Positions 25,590 to 33,479 of a stretch of 64,000 nt of DNA are shown one piece after another. The number at the start of each line of letters is the position of its first letter. Within the stretch, counting starts at the first letter, position 1. Source of the DNA: CAISCU01 sp051861545 (GTDB lineage Bacteria > Bacteroidota > Bacteroidia > UKL13-3); the NCBI GenBank assembly GCA_051861545.1, contig JBIMKP010000004.1, forward strand, positions 62,001 to 126,000, given 5' to 3'. The notes under the pieces were generated by a model. The model had not been told where the DNA came from. It worked only from the letters and a program-made list of their open reading frames with translations, and made no database searches. A program made the position numbers and the translations under genes.

Positions 25590-26342
25590 AAACATATGAA
25601 CCTTTATGGTTCATGAAATTGAGCTAATTAGATTGTTTATTAAACCAATTAAAATCAAACTTCAAACCCAAAATCTAACGACTCAGAAGGAGTCGTATGT
25701 TTATAGCAATCTCCCGATGAATTGGTGCGACCCTGAAGGGGTCGAATTGCATTTTGCAGGAATGTTGCTATAAACATGTGAACCTTTCTGGTTCAGAAGA
25801 TTTTGCTAAATTAGTTGCTTGTTGAAAAATATCAAATTCATGTTTCAAAATAGAAAACGCACGACTCAGAAGGAGTCGCATGTTTATAGCAATCTCCCGA
25901 TGAATTAGTGCGACCCTGAAGGGGTCGAATTGCATTTTGCAGGAATGTTGCTATAAACATGTGAACCTTTCTGGTTCAGAAGATTTTGCTAAATTAGTTG
26001 CTTGTTGAAAAATATCAAATTCATGTTTCAAAATAGAAAACGCACGACTCAGAAGGAGTCGCATGTTTATAGCAATCTCCCGATGAATTGGTGCGACCCT
26101 GAAGGGGTCGAATTGCTTCCTCATGAATGTTTCTATAGACATGTGAACCTTTCTGGTTCAGAATACTGAGCAAATTCTATCGTTAATTTATACCAATTAA
26201 AATCAAGTTTTATAACGAAATCTCACGACTCTGAAGGAGCCGTATGTTTATAGAAATACTCTCAAAAAATATGCGACCCTGAAGGGGTCGAATTGTGTCC
26301 TCATGAATGTTTCTATAAACATGTGAACCTTTCTGGTTCATT
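25590..26342. repeat. Array of ~183-bp structured repeats left of the Y1 transposase
   Basis: Four units begin at 25679, 25862, 26045 and 26226 (spacing 183, 183, 181), preceded by the tail of another (hairpin at 25595-25612). Each unit has hairpin 1 CGACTC-agaag-GAGTCG, left arm ATGTTTATAGCAA, hairpin 2 CGACCC-tgaag-GGGTCG, right arm TTGCTATAAACAT, hairpin 3 GAACC-tttct-GGTTC, then a ~65-base AT-rich linker. Left and right arms pair perfectly in units 1, 2 and 4; in unit 4 both carry the coordinated change GAAA/TTTC. Unit 3 has a left arm of one type and a right arm of the other. This is a non-coding, strongly structured array of REP/BIME kind. Confidence 0.9.
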
Positions 26343-26375
26343 AAATTCAAAAATTCTTAAACAATCAAGTTTAAA

Positions 26376-26837
26376 TCAATCATACCATTCAAATAAATAT
26401 TCATCTTTAAAATCAATATTAAACTTACTAAGAAATTCAATATATTCTGATTTAAAGGACTTTTTCATATGATGCGCTTTTTGATTATTAATATATTTTA
26501 TAACTGCTTCTAAAGCAGATTGATTGTAAGAAAAAGCACCAAAACCTTCCTGCCATGAAAATTTATATTTTGAAAAACTTCTTTCATTAATAAACACATT
26601 TGAGGATTTTTTTATTTCTCTAATTAAATCTGATAAACAACATGATGGCTTCATTCCAATCAATATATGTATATGATCAGGCATACCATTTATAGCTAAT
26701 ATTTTTTGATTTTTATTTTCGACAATACCTGTGATATATTTATAAAGGTCTTCTTCCCAACTCTCATTTATTAAAGATTGTCGACCTTTTACAGCGAAAA
26801 TAATTTGAATATATATTTGTGAATACGAACCCGGCAT
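26376..26837 (-). CDS. IS200/IS605-type Y1 (HUH) transposase, RAYT-like
   Basis: A 153-residue single-domain Y1 transposase. The HUH motif is PDHIHILIG (His55 and His57), and the catalytic Tyr is in VIKYINNQ (Tyr115). WQEGFGAFSY is a block typical of a Bacteroidota branch. These enzymes cut and join single-stranded DNA using hairpins as recognition sites. The gene looks intact and of full length. It is flanked on both sides by the structured repeats, the hallmark of REP-associated tyrosine transposases (RAYTs), which are usually single-copy and domesticated. No TnpB is present and no IS ends could be fixed. Whether it still moves the repeats is unknown. Confidence 0.9.
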   Translation of the reverse strand: MPGSYSQIYIQIIFAVKGRQSLINESWEEDLYKYITGIVENKNQKILAINGMPDHIHILIGMKPSCCLSDLIREIKKSSNVFINERSFSKYKFSWQEGFGAFSYNQSALEAVIKYINNQKAHHMKKSFKSEYIEFLSKFNIDFKDEYLFEWYD

Positions 26838-26960
26838 ATTCTCAAAAGTCTATTGAATATTTTATAAAACAATGACATGTAATAAAATTTAAGGCTTACC
26901 TAAATAACATTAATAGTTTCCTTAAAAATTGCATTTTTTACAAAAAAATTAAAAATTTTA

Positions 26961-27185
26961 TGCAACCACCTTCGGTGTCGAATTTCATACTTATGAATAT
27001 CTCTATAAACATGTGAACCTTTCTGGCTCAACAGATTGCGCAAATTCTATCCTTAATTTATACCAATTAAAATCAAGTTTTATAACGATATCTCATGACT
27101 ATGAAAGAGTCGAATGCTTATAGGCCAACCTCGTTGAAGATAAGACCCTGAAATGGTTGTATTGTATTCTCATGAATGCTTATAA
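26961..27185. repeat. Degenerate copies of the array unit on the right of the transposase
   Basis: A decayed unit begins TGCAACCACCTTCGGTGTCG (hairpin 2 region) and continues with TATAAACATGTGAACC, hairpin 3, then a linker (27041-27094) very close to the one preceding unit 4 (CCAATTAAAATCAAG shared), a decayed hairpin 1 (GACTatgaaAGAGTC) and a decayed hairpin 2 (ACCCTGAAATGGTTG). So the transposase gene lies within its own repeat array rather than beside it. The stretch 26838-26960 between gene and repeats shows nothing else recognisable. Confidence 0.75.
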
Positions 27186-27220
27186 TTTGGCAAATCATAT
27201 GATTTAACAATTCTAAAAAC

Positions 27221-27254
27221 AAAAATGCCGCTCCAAAATTGAAGCGGCATTTTT
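27221..27254 (-). terminator. Terminator of gyrA
   Basis: AAAAATGCCGCT pairs with AGCGGCATTTTT around a short loop, with T-runs at both sides. It lies 20 bases past the gyrA stop codon on the minus strand and may work in both directions. Confidence 0.85.
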
Positions 27255-27273
27255 TTTATTTTAAACCAATCAA

Positions 27274-29853
27274 CTATTCTGTTGGTGGTGTTTCATCTTC
27301 TGGAGTTGTTTCTTCTGGAGAAACTTCTGCATTGTCTTCAGGAATATCTATTGTTAAATCAATTGGTCCATCAATTATAGTTCCATCATCTTCTAACAAT
27401 TCATCTTCTTCACCTTCAATTACATCAATTTTAGCAACTGATGCAATCTCGTCTTTTCCACCAATATTAATCAACCTAACACCTTGAGTTACGCGACCCA
27501 ATACTCTTAAGTCTTTCATGGCTAAACGAATGGTAATACCTGACTTATTGATAATCATGATATCGTTGCTATCATCCACATCTTTAATAGCTACCAATTT
27601 ACCAGTTTTATCAGTAATATTCATAGCACGAACACCTTTACCACCACGATTGGTAATACGGTACTCTTCTACCTCAGAACGTTTACCCATTCCATTTTCA
27701 CTAACTACCAAAACATTGGTTGTAGCAGGATCGGCAATAGAAACCATTCCAATAACTTCATCACCTTCATCTAAACGTATTGCTCTAACACCAGTGGCAT
27801 TTCTACCCATCGGACGAACTGTACTTTCGTTAAAACGAATTGCTTTTCCTAATCTTGAAGCAATAATGATTTCGCTGGTACCACTGGTTAATCTGGCTTC
27901 AACCAAATGATCGCCTTCTCTAACTGTGATTGCATTAATACCATTTGCTCTTGGGCGACTATATGCTTCCAATGTTGTTTTTTTGATAGTACCTTGTTGG
28001 GTTACCATAATTACATTGGCTTGGTTGATATATTCTTGGTCGTTAAGGTTTTTAACATTCAAGAATGCTTTCACTTTATCATCAGCAGGCATATTGATAA
28101 GGTTTTGAATTGCTCTACCTTTAGAAGTTTTTTCTCCTTCTGGAATTTCAAAAATCCTCAACCAGAAACATCTTCCTTGTTCTGTAAATAATAACAAGAA
28201 ATTATGGTTGGTTGCCATGAAAATGTATTCTACAAAATCTTCTTGACGTTTAGCAACGCCTCGGCTTCCTCTTCCACCGCGGTTTTGTGTGCGGTATTCG
28301 CTTAATGAAGTTCTTTTAACATAACCCAAATGTGAAATGGTAATAACCACGTCATCATCTGGAATAAGGTCTTCCATGCTCATTTCGTTTCCACTCATTT
28401 CAATAATTGAACGACGAGCATCAGCATATTTTTCCTTCATTTCAAGTAACTCATCCTTGATAATTTTCATTCTGATAGATTCATCAGCAAGAATTTCTCT
28501 TAAATGAGTAATGAATTTCATTAATTCAGCATATTCAGCGCGTATTTTATCTCTTTCAAGTCCGGTTAAACGCTGTAATCTCATATCTAAAATAGCTTTC
28601 GCTTGAATTTCAGATAATTTGAAGTTTTCCATTAATCCTGATTTTGCATCATCTGGATTAACACTTTTTCTAATTAATGCAATAACTTCATCTAAATGAT
28701 CTAATGCAATTAATAAACCTTCTAAAATATGAGCTCTTTTTAAAGCCTCATCCAATTCATATTGAGTTCTTCTAACTACAACTTCATGTCTATGTTCAAC
28801 ATAAAATTTAATTAAACCTAATAAGTTTAATGTTTCTGGTCTTCCTTTTACCAAACAAACATTATTAATATTAAACGAAGTTTGTAATTGAGTGTATTTA
28901 TATAATTTGTTTAAAATTACATTTGGAACTGCTTCACGTTTTAAATCGTAAACAATACGCATTCCATCTCTATCACTCTCATCTCTGATATCAGAAATTC
29001 CTTCAATTACTTTTTCATTGATTAACTCTGCAGTTCTTTCAATTAAGCTTGATTTATTTACTTGATAAGGAATTTCAGAAACTATGATTTGGTTTTTACC
29101 AGTTGCAGAAGTTTCAAAATTAGCTTTAGCACGCATCACTATTCGTCCGCGACCAGTTTCAAAAGCTTCTTTTACACCCTCGTAACCATAAATTGTACCA
29201 CCTGTAGGAAAATCTGGTGCCTTCACGTACTTCATTAAATCGGCAACTGTAACATTATTATTATCAATATATGCTACTACACCATCAATAACCTCACCTA
29301 AGTTATGCGGAGCCATATTTGTGGCCATACCAACAGCAATACCAGAAGCGCCATTCACTAATAAATTAGGAATTTTTGCTGGCATTACAGTAGGTTCTTG
29401 CAAACTATCGTCGAAATTGGGACGAAAATCAACTGTATTCTTCTCTAAATCAACCAATAACTCTTCAGCAATTTTTCTCAATCTTGCTTCGGTATAACGC
29501 ATAGCAGCAGGAGGATCACCATCCACCGAACCAAAGTTTCCTTGGCCATCAACCAGCATATAACGCATATTCCACTCTTGTGCCATCCTAACCATGGTAT
29601 CATAAACCGATGAATCACCATGTGGGTGGTACTTTCCTAATACCTCTCCAACAATTCTCGCTGATTTTTTGTAAGGCCTGTTCGATGCCAGACCCAATTC
29701 TGTCATACCATACAAAACCCTTCTATGCACGGGTTTTAATCCATCTCTCACATCCGGTAAAGCCCGGCTTACAATAACCGACATCGAATAATCGATGTAG
29801 GCGGTCTTCATTTCATCCTCAATGTTAATCGGAATAATTCTGTCTTCTGCCAT
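27274..29853 (-). CDS. gyrA: DNA gyrase subunit A
   Basis: An 859-residue GyrA, the subunit that cuts and rejoins DNA during ATP-driven negative supercoiling. The start MAEDRIIPINIEDEMKTAYI and the winged-helix region are typical. The active-site Tyr is in AAMRYTEARL (Tyr120, E. coli Tyr122). In the quinolone-determining region KYHPHGDSSVYD, Ser81 and Asp85 match the sensitive residues Ser83 and Asp87 of E. coli. The C-terminal half contains the DNA-wrapping blades, including the QNRGGRGSRG GyrA-box-like motif, and ends in an acidic Glu/Asp/Thr/Pro tail. GyrB is not in this window. A terminator follows. Confidence 0.98.
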   Translation of the reverse strand: MAEDRIIPINIEDEMKTAYIDYSMSVIVSRALPDVRDGLKPVHRRVLYGMTELGLASNRPYKKSARIVGEVLGKYHPHGDSSVYDTMVRMAQEWNMRYMLVDGQGNFGSVDGDPPAAMRYTEARLRKIAEELLVDLEKNTVDFRPNFDDSLQEPTVMPAKIPNLLVNGASGIAVGMATNMAPHNLGEVIDGVVAYIDNNNVTVADLMKYVKAPDFPTGGTIYGYEGVKEAFETGRGRIVMRAKANFETSATGKNQIIVSEIPYQVNKSSLIERTAELINEKVIEGISDIRDESDRDGMRIVYDLKREAVPNVILNKLYKYTQLQTSFNINNVCLVKGRPETLNLLGLIKFYVEHRHEVVVRRTQYELDEALKRAHILEGLLIALDHLDEVIALIRKSVNPDDAKSGLMENFKLSEIQAKAILDMRLQRLTGLERDKIRAEYAELMKFITHLREILADESIRMKIIKDELLEMKEKYADARRSIIEMSGNEMSMEDLIPDDDVVITISHLGYVKRTSLSEYRTQNRGGRGSRGVAKRQEDFVEYIFMATNHNFLLLFTEQGRCFWLRIFEIPEGEKTSKGRAIQNLINMPADDKVKAFLNVKNLNDQEYINQANVIMVTQQGTIKKTTLEAYSRPRANGINAITVREGDHLVEARLTSGTSEIIIASRLGKAIRFNESTVRPMGRNATGVRAIRLDEGDEVIGMVSIADPATTNVLVVSENGMGKRSEVEEYRITNRGGKGVRAMNITDKTGKLVAIKDVDDSNDIMIINKSGITIRLAMKDLRVLGRVTQGVRLINIGGKDEIASVAKIDVIEGEEDELLEDDGTIIDGPIDLTIDIPEDNAEVSPEETTPEDETPPTE

Positions 29854-30055
29854 TATTTAGGTTTTATTTTATCATTTAGCTCAAAAAAGGTTTTAGTAGT
29901 ACCCTGATACCATTTGTAGAGCCAAAATCAAAGCAACGCAAAATAGGCAATTAAAATGAGCTTTTAAGCTGAAAATACCCACATGAAAAATAGTTTTTGT
30001 GGAAAAATAGAGAGCTAAATTTTATCTAATTATTAAATGGATATTAATAATTGAA

Positions 30056-32410
30056 ATGCGATATTCGAAACTTATGCAAAGTACTAAAATCAAATCATAC
30101 TTTTTAATAGTCTTTTTACTACTAATTTCTTCTTCACAAGCTGCAGAAAGACTTTTTATATCTAAATATACAATCAATTTAAAAATCAGTAGTTCTGAGC
30201 CTAAAACAATTTCAGGACATGTTTTAATCAATGGCTTGAATGGTATTCCAAGAAAAAGTGAAGAAATACAATTTGATTTATTGAAATTACAAGTTTCTGA
30301 AGTTACTTATGGCAACCAACAATTGGAATTCTTTCAAAATGATTCAATTCTTACTGTAAAATTGGCTATAAATATTGATCCGATTTCAACTCCAATTAAA
30401 ATTGTTTATAGCGGTCAACCCGTTGCTGATGCTAAATGGGGAGGATTTTATTTTACTGGTAATTATGCATTTAATATGGGTGTTGGTTTTGCCTCCAATC
30501 CTCATAATTTTGGTCGTTGTTGGTTTCCTTGTAATGATAATTTCACAAACCGGTCAAGTTACGAATTCAATATTCAAACAGATTCTGGTTATTCTGCCAT
30601 CTGTAATGGCGAGTTTTTAGGAGTTCAGGATAATATTTGGAGTTGGAAGTCTGATTTGATTCCCACTTATCTTGCATCTGTGGCAGTTGGAAAATATGTC
30701 ATGGTAAAGGATGAATTTCAATCAAAAGATAGAATGATTCCAATCATACTTGCATCAGAAGCAAAAGATACAAGCAATTTTAAAGCTTCATTTACCCATT
30801 TAAAACAAGCCATCACCTGCTTTGAGGAAAAATTCAATCCTTATAAATTTTCACGTGTTGGTTTTGTGGGAGTTCCTTTTAATTCGGGAGCTATGGAACA
30901 TGCGGCAAATATTGCTTATCCACTTTATGCAATCAATGGTAATTCCGATTATGAAACATTAATGGCTCATGAACTTTCGCATCATTGGTGGGGAAATTTA
31001 GCTACTTGTAGAACTGCTCCCGATATGTGGCTCAATGAAGGTTGGGCAAGCTTTTGCGAGGCTTTATTTTTGGAATGTCTTTATGGAAAAGATAAATACA
31101 ATGAGGATATCAAAGACAAAACTTTCGAAGTATTTAGATGGGCGCATGTAAGAGATGAAGCTTATAGAGCAGTATCTGGTGTTCCTCATGAATTTACTTA
31201 TGGTACTCATGTTTATACTAAAGGTGCTTTAATGGTTAATACGCTTCGAACTGTTTTGGGTGATGAAGCTTTTTTTAATGCTTGTAAGGCTTATTTGGCA
31301 AAAAATAGCTTTCAGGATGTTTCATCTGCCAGCTTGTTAAATGAATTTCAAAAATTTACAACTATCAATCTAACATCCTTCTTCGATCATTGGATTTATA
31401 ATGCTGGAAATACGAATGTTTATTTGAATAAATGGAAATTCACTTTGGGAAATGCTCATAATTTACTAGAAGTTTCATTTAGAGAACATGTAAAAATTTC
31501 AAAATCACTTTATACACCTCTTCCTTTGGTTTATAGAGTTTTCGATAAAAACGGAAAAAGTTTAGATTTCCCTTTTTCTTTGAATGCTGAGTTACTAGAT
31601 ACTTTTTTTATGACTCCATTTGATTTTATTCCGGAGTATGGAATCATTAATCCAGATAACAAAATTGCCTTGGCTAAAACCTACGAACACCAAATAATTA
31701 AAGGAACAGGCGTAAAACAGCTTCCAAATGCTTTATTAACTATTACAGTTCAAAACAACCCAGACTCATTCACCATTTTAGCTGAAAACTATTTTACAGG
31801 TGTCAATCCTAATGAATTTGCAGTAAAAGGTTTAAGATTTTCTCCAGACAGATTCTGGAAAATTGATGGCTCATTCCCTCCTACTTTTAAAGCAACTGCA
31901 TTTTTTAATTATGATGGAAGTAGTCCTTCTTCAAAAAATGGTGGAGGTTTAGATAATGAACTACTAAAAATTGATGAAAACGGTTTGGTTTTATTATATC
32001 GTTCTCGTCCAGATACCGCTTGGACAATTGAAACCGAATTAACTTGGCAGACTGGTTCGTCTTTAACTGATAAAACAGGTAGATTTTGGGTGAATAATCT
32101 TAAAAAAGGTGAATATGCTTTTGGTAGACAAGAAACTGGTGCTGGGTTTAAAGAATCAAATAAAAAGAAAGCAGAGTTAAAAGTTTTTCCAAATCCGAAT
32201 AAAGGTAAGTTTTCAATTGAAATGCCTGAAAACCATACAGCTGGAAAAATAAGTATTTACGATAAAAATGGGATTTTAATTCAAGATGAAATCATAAAAG
32301 CAGGTATTCCTATTTATGAATGTCAAATTAAAAACCCTGTTTCATCAAGCTATTTTATTGTTTTTGAGGATGAAAAAGGAATAATAAATGCCCAGTTAGT
32401 GGTGCAATAG
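30056..32410 (+). CDS. M1-family aminopeptidase with T9SS sorting domain
   Basis: A 784-residue secreted zinc peptidase. After a signal peptide (FLIVFLLLISSSQA) come M1-family domains. The zinc site is HELSHHWWGN (His305, Glu306, His309) with LNEGWASF (Glu328). The substrate-binding GxMEN motif is GAMEH here, with Asn changed to His. The last 80 residues are a type IX secretion sorting domain (KVFPNPNKGKFSIEM), so the enzyme is exported to the cell surface or medium. It cleaves N-terminal residues of peptides, probably for nutrition. Start at 30056 or the Met at 30074 are both possible; the second still leaves a complete signal peptide. Monocistronic. Confidence 0.93.
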   Translation: MRYSKLMQSTKIKSYFLIVFLLLISSSQAAERLFISKYTINLKISSSEPKTISGHVLINGLNGIPRKSEEIQFDLLKLQVSEVTYGNQQLEFFQNDSILTVKLAINIDPISTPIKIVYSGQPVADAKWGGFYFTGNYAFNMGVGFASNPHNFGRCWFPCNDNFTNRSSYEFNIQTDSGYSAICNGEFLGVQDNIWSWKSDLIPTYLASVAVGKYVMVKDEFQSKDRMIPIILASEAKDTSNFKASFTHLKQAITCFEEKFNPYKFSRVGFVGVPFNSGAMEHAANIAYPLYAINGNSDYETLMAHELSHHWWGNLATCRTAPDMWLNEGWASFCEALFLECLYGKDKYNEDIKDKTFEVFRWAHVRDEAYRAVSGVPHEFTYGTHVYTKGALMVNTLRTVLGDEAFFNACKAYLAKNSFQDVSSASLLNEFQKFTTINLTSFFDHWIYNAGNTNVYLNKWKFTLGNAHNLLEVSFREHVKISKSLYTPLPLVYRVFDKNGKSLDFPFSLNAELLDTFFMTPFDFIPEYGIINPDNKIALAKTYEHQIIKGTGVKQLPNALLTITVQNNPDSFTILAENYFTGVNPNEFAVKGLRFSPDRFWKIDGSFPPTFKATAFFNYDGSSPSSKNGGGLDNELLKIDENGLVLLYRSRPDTAWTIETELTWQTGSSLTDKTGRFWVNNLKKGEYAFGRQETGAGFKESNKKKAELKVFPNPNKGKFSIEMPENHTAGKISIYDKNGILIQDEIIKAGIPIYECQIKNPVSSSYFIVFEDEKGIINAQLVVQ

Positions 32411-32413
32411 GAA

Positions 32414-32944
32414 TTAAATTGTAACAGTCAAGTTAATTTGTTTTTCAATAGCAGGTCGCCATTTCTTCTGATTTGACATTGTTTCAACAATTTTTTCTAA
32501 GTAAAATATTTGAAACCAAATATTGCTATTAAATTCACATACATTTTTAAAAACAAATTCCGAGTGAACCATCAATTTTAATATGAATTCCTCTTGAGGA
32601 TTTCTGTGGTTGTTAATAAGATGACTTAGACTAATTGGTGAAATTCCAATATCAATAGCAAAGGCATTTCTCCGTGAATAAATTATGTCAATGTATTTTT
32701 CTAAAAATTGCGTAAAGTACTTTTCATGATTATAAACTGGATTTTTAATGAAATCATCCATTTTCAATTTCAATTGAAGCAATTTTGCTCTTTTAATATC
32801 TTCATTTGATAATTTTTTAATTCGATTTAACCTTGCTTCCATTAAATAAACCGAATCTTTCTCCTTCACTTTATCTGAATCATATCGAGAATCTATGCCA
32901 TATTCGGCATCATTAATTAGAGTTGATTCTATTTTACTTTTCAT
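32414..32944 (-). CDS. HTH-type DNA-binding protein, probable antitoxin of the GNAT pair
   Basis: A 176-residue protein with an internal helix-turn-helix (FTQFLEKYIDIIYSRRNAFAI continued by GISPISLSHLINNHRNP, residues about 85-125), similar to Xre/HigA-type DNA-binding domains. The N-terminal third is charged and probably contacts the partner. It is the second gene of a two-gene unit; its start overlaps the GNAT-like gene by 11 bases. I have seen the same gene pair in other Bacteroidota, with very similar motifs. The likely role is to neutralise the GNAT-like partner and repress their common promoter, where duplicated sites are seen. No experimental support known to me. Confidence 0.65.
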   Translation of the reverse strand: MKSKIESTLINDAEYGIDSRYDSDKVKEKDSVYLMEARLNRIKKLSNEDIKRAKLLQLKLKMDDFIKNPVYNHEKYFTQFLEKYIDIIYSRRNAFAIDIGISPISLSHLINNHRNPQEEFILKLMVHSEFVFKNVCEFNSNIWFQIFYLEKIVETMSNQKKWRPAIEKQINLTVTI

Positions 32945-33404
32945 CGTTGTAGGTTTTTATTAAATCAAGAATTTCTGGAACTTCTAAGCTCAATGTTAAT
33001 CCAGTAATATTCATTTTATATTTTTCAATATAATGCTTTGCAATTTTAGTTTTGGGCTTTAAAGAAACACAGGCAAATTCTCCAAATTCTTTTACGGCAA
33101 TTACTGAAACAAAAGACAAAAGATTTCCAATAATTTTATCATACCTCTTCATTGAACCTTTGTTTTCTATTGAAACTGTAATTAATCTAACATGAATTCT
33201 CCATTCCTCAGGAATTATTTCAAATGAAATTAGACCAAGAATATCATCAGTCCCTTTTATGATTAATTTATAGATTCTATATTCTGATTCAAGTTTCCAA
33301 TTAAAGAAATACCGTTTTTTAGTAATTGATTTAAAATCAACTTCTAACACGGGTAAAATTTCGACTTGAAACTTTTCTCCAGTGGTAGTGTCAATAATAT
33401 TCAT
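32934..33404 (-). CDS. GNAT-fold-like protein, probable toxin partner
   Basis: A 156-residue protein whose second half resembles GNAT acetyltransferases: FACVSLKPKTKIAKHYIEKYKMN followed by a GLTLSLEVPEIL strand-helix. The first half contains beta strands with ILGLISFEIIPEEWRIHVRL, fitting the GNAT core where acetyl-CoA is bound. GNAT toxins acetylate aminoacyl-tRNAs in known GNAT-RHH modules; here the partner is an HTH protein of different type. The Q/RxxGxG/A acetyl-CoA loop is not clear, so enzymatic activity is uncertain. The -7 promoter box lies only a few bases before the ATG, so the mRNA may have almost no leader. Confidence 0.55.
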   Translation of the reverse strand: MNIIDTTTGEKFQVEILPVLEVDFKSITKKRYFFNWKLESEYRIYKLIIKGTDDILGLISFEIIPEEWRIHVRLITVSIENKGSMKRYDKIIGNLLSFVSVIAVKEFGEFACVSLKPKTKIAKHYIEKYKMNITGLTLSLEVPEILDLIKTYNDEK

Positions 33405-33409
33405 TATTC

Positions 33410-33461
33410 AAATTTACAAAAAGTATACGATAATTGTAAATTAATATTACAAAGTATACGA
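33410..33461 (-). promoter_or_regulatory. Promoter with two operator-like direct repeats of the GNAT/HTH pair
   Basis: On the minus strand a TAAATTTG element (33417-33410), an exact -7 match, lies just before the GNAT-like gene. AAAGTATACGA occurs at 33420-33430 and again at 33451-33461, 31 bases apart, each centred on the palindrome GTATAC. The inner copy touches the promoter. This layout suits autorepression by the HTH protein. Confidence 0.55.
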
Positions 33462-33479
33462 AAAAAGTATTAACTTAAT

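Noticed and set aside
25951..26142. Short minus-strand open frame inside the repeat array
   Set aside because: It runs through hairpin repeats and is explained by the structured DNA; no protein features.
25590..26342. CRISPR array
   Set aside because: The repeat unit is ~183 bp with strong internal hairpins and linkers that are similar to each other, not unique 30-bp spacers; no cas genes are present.
27518..28191. Plus-strand open frames opposite gyrA
   Set aside because: They are the antisense shadow of the strongly conserved gyrA gene.
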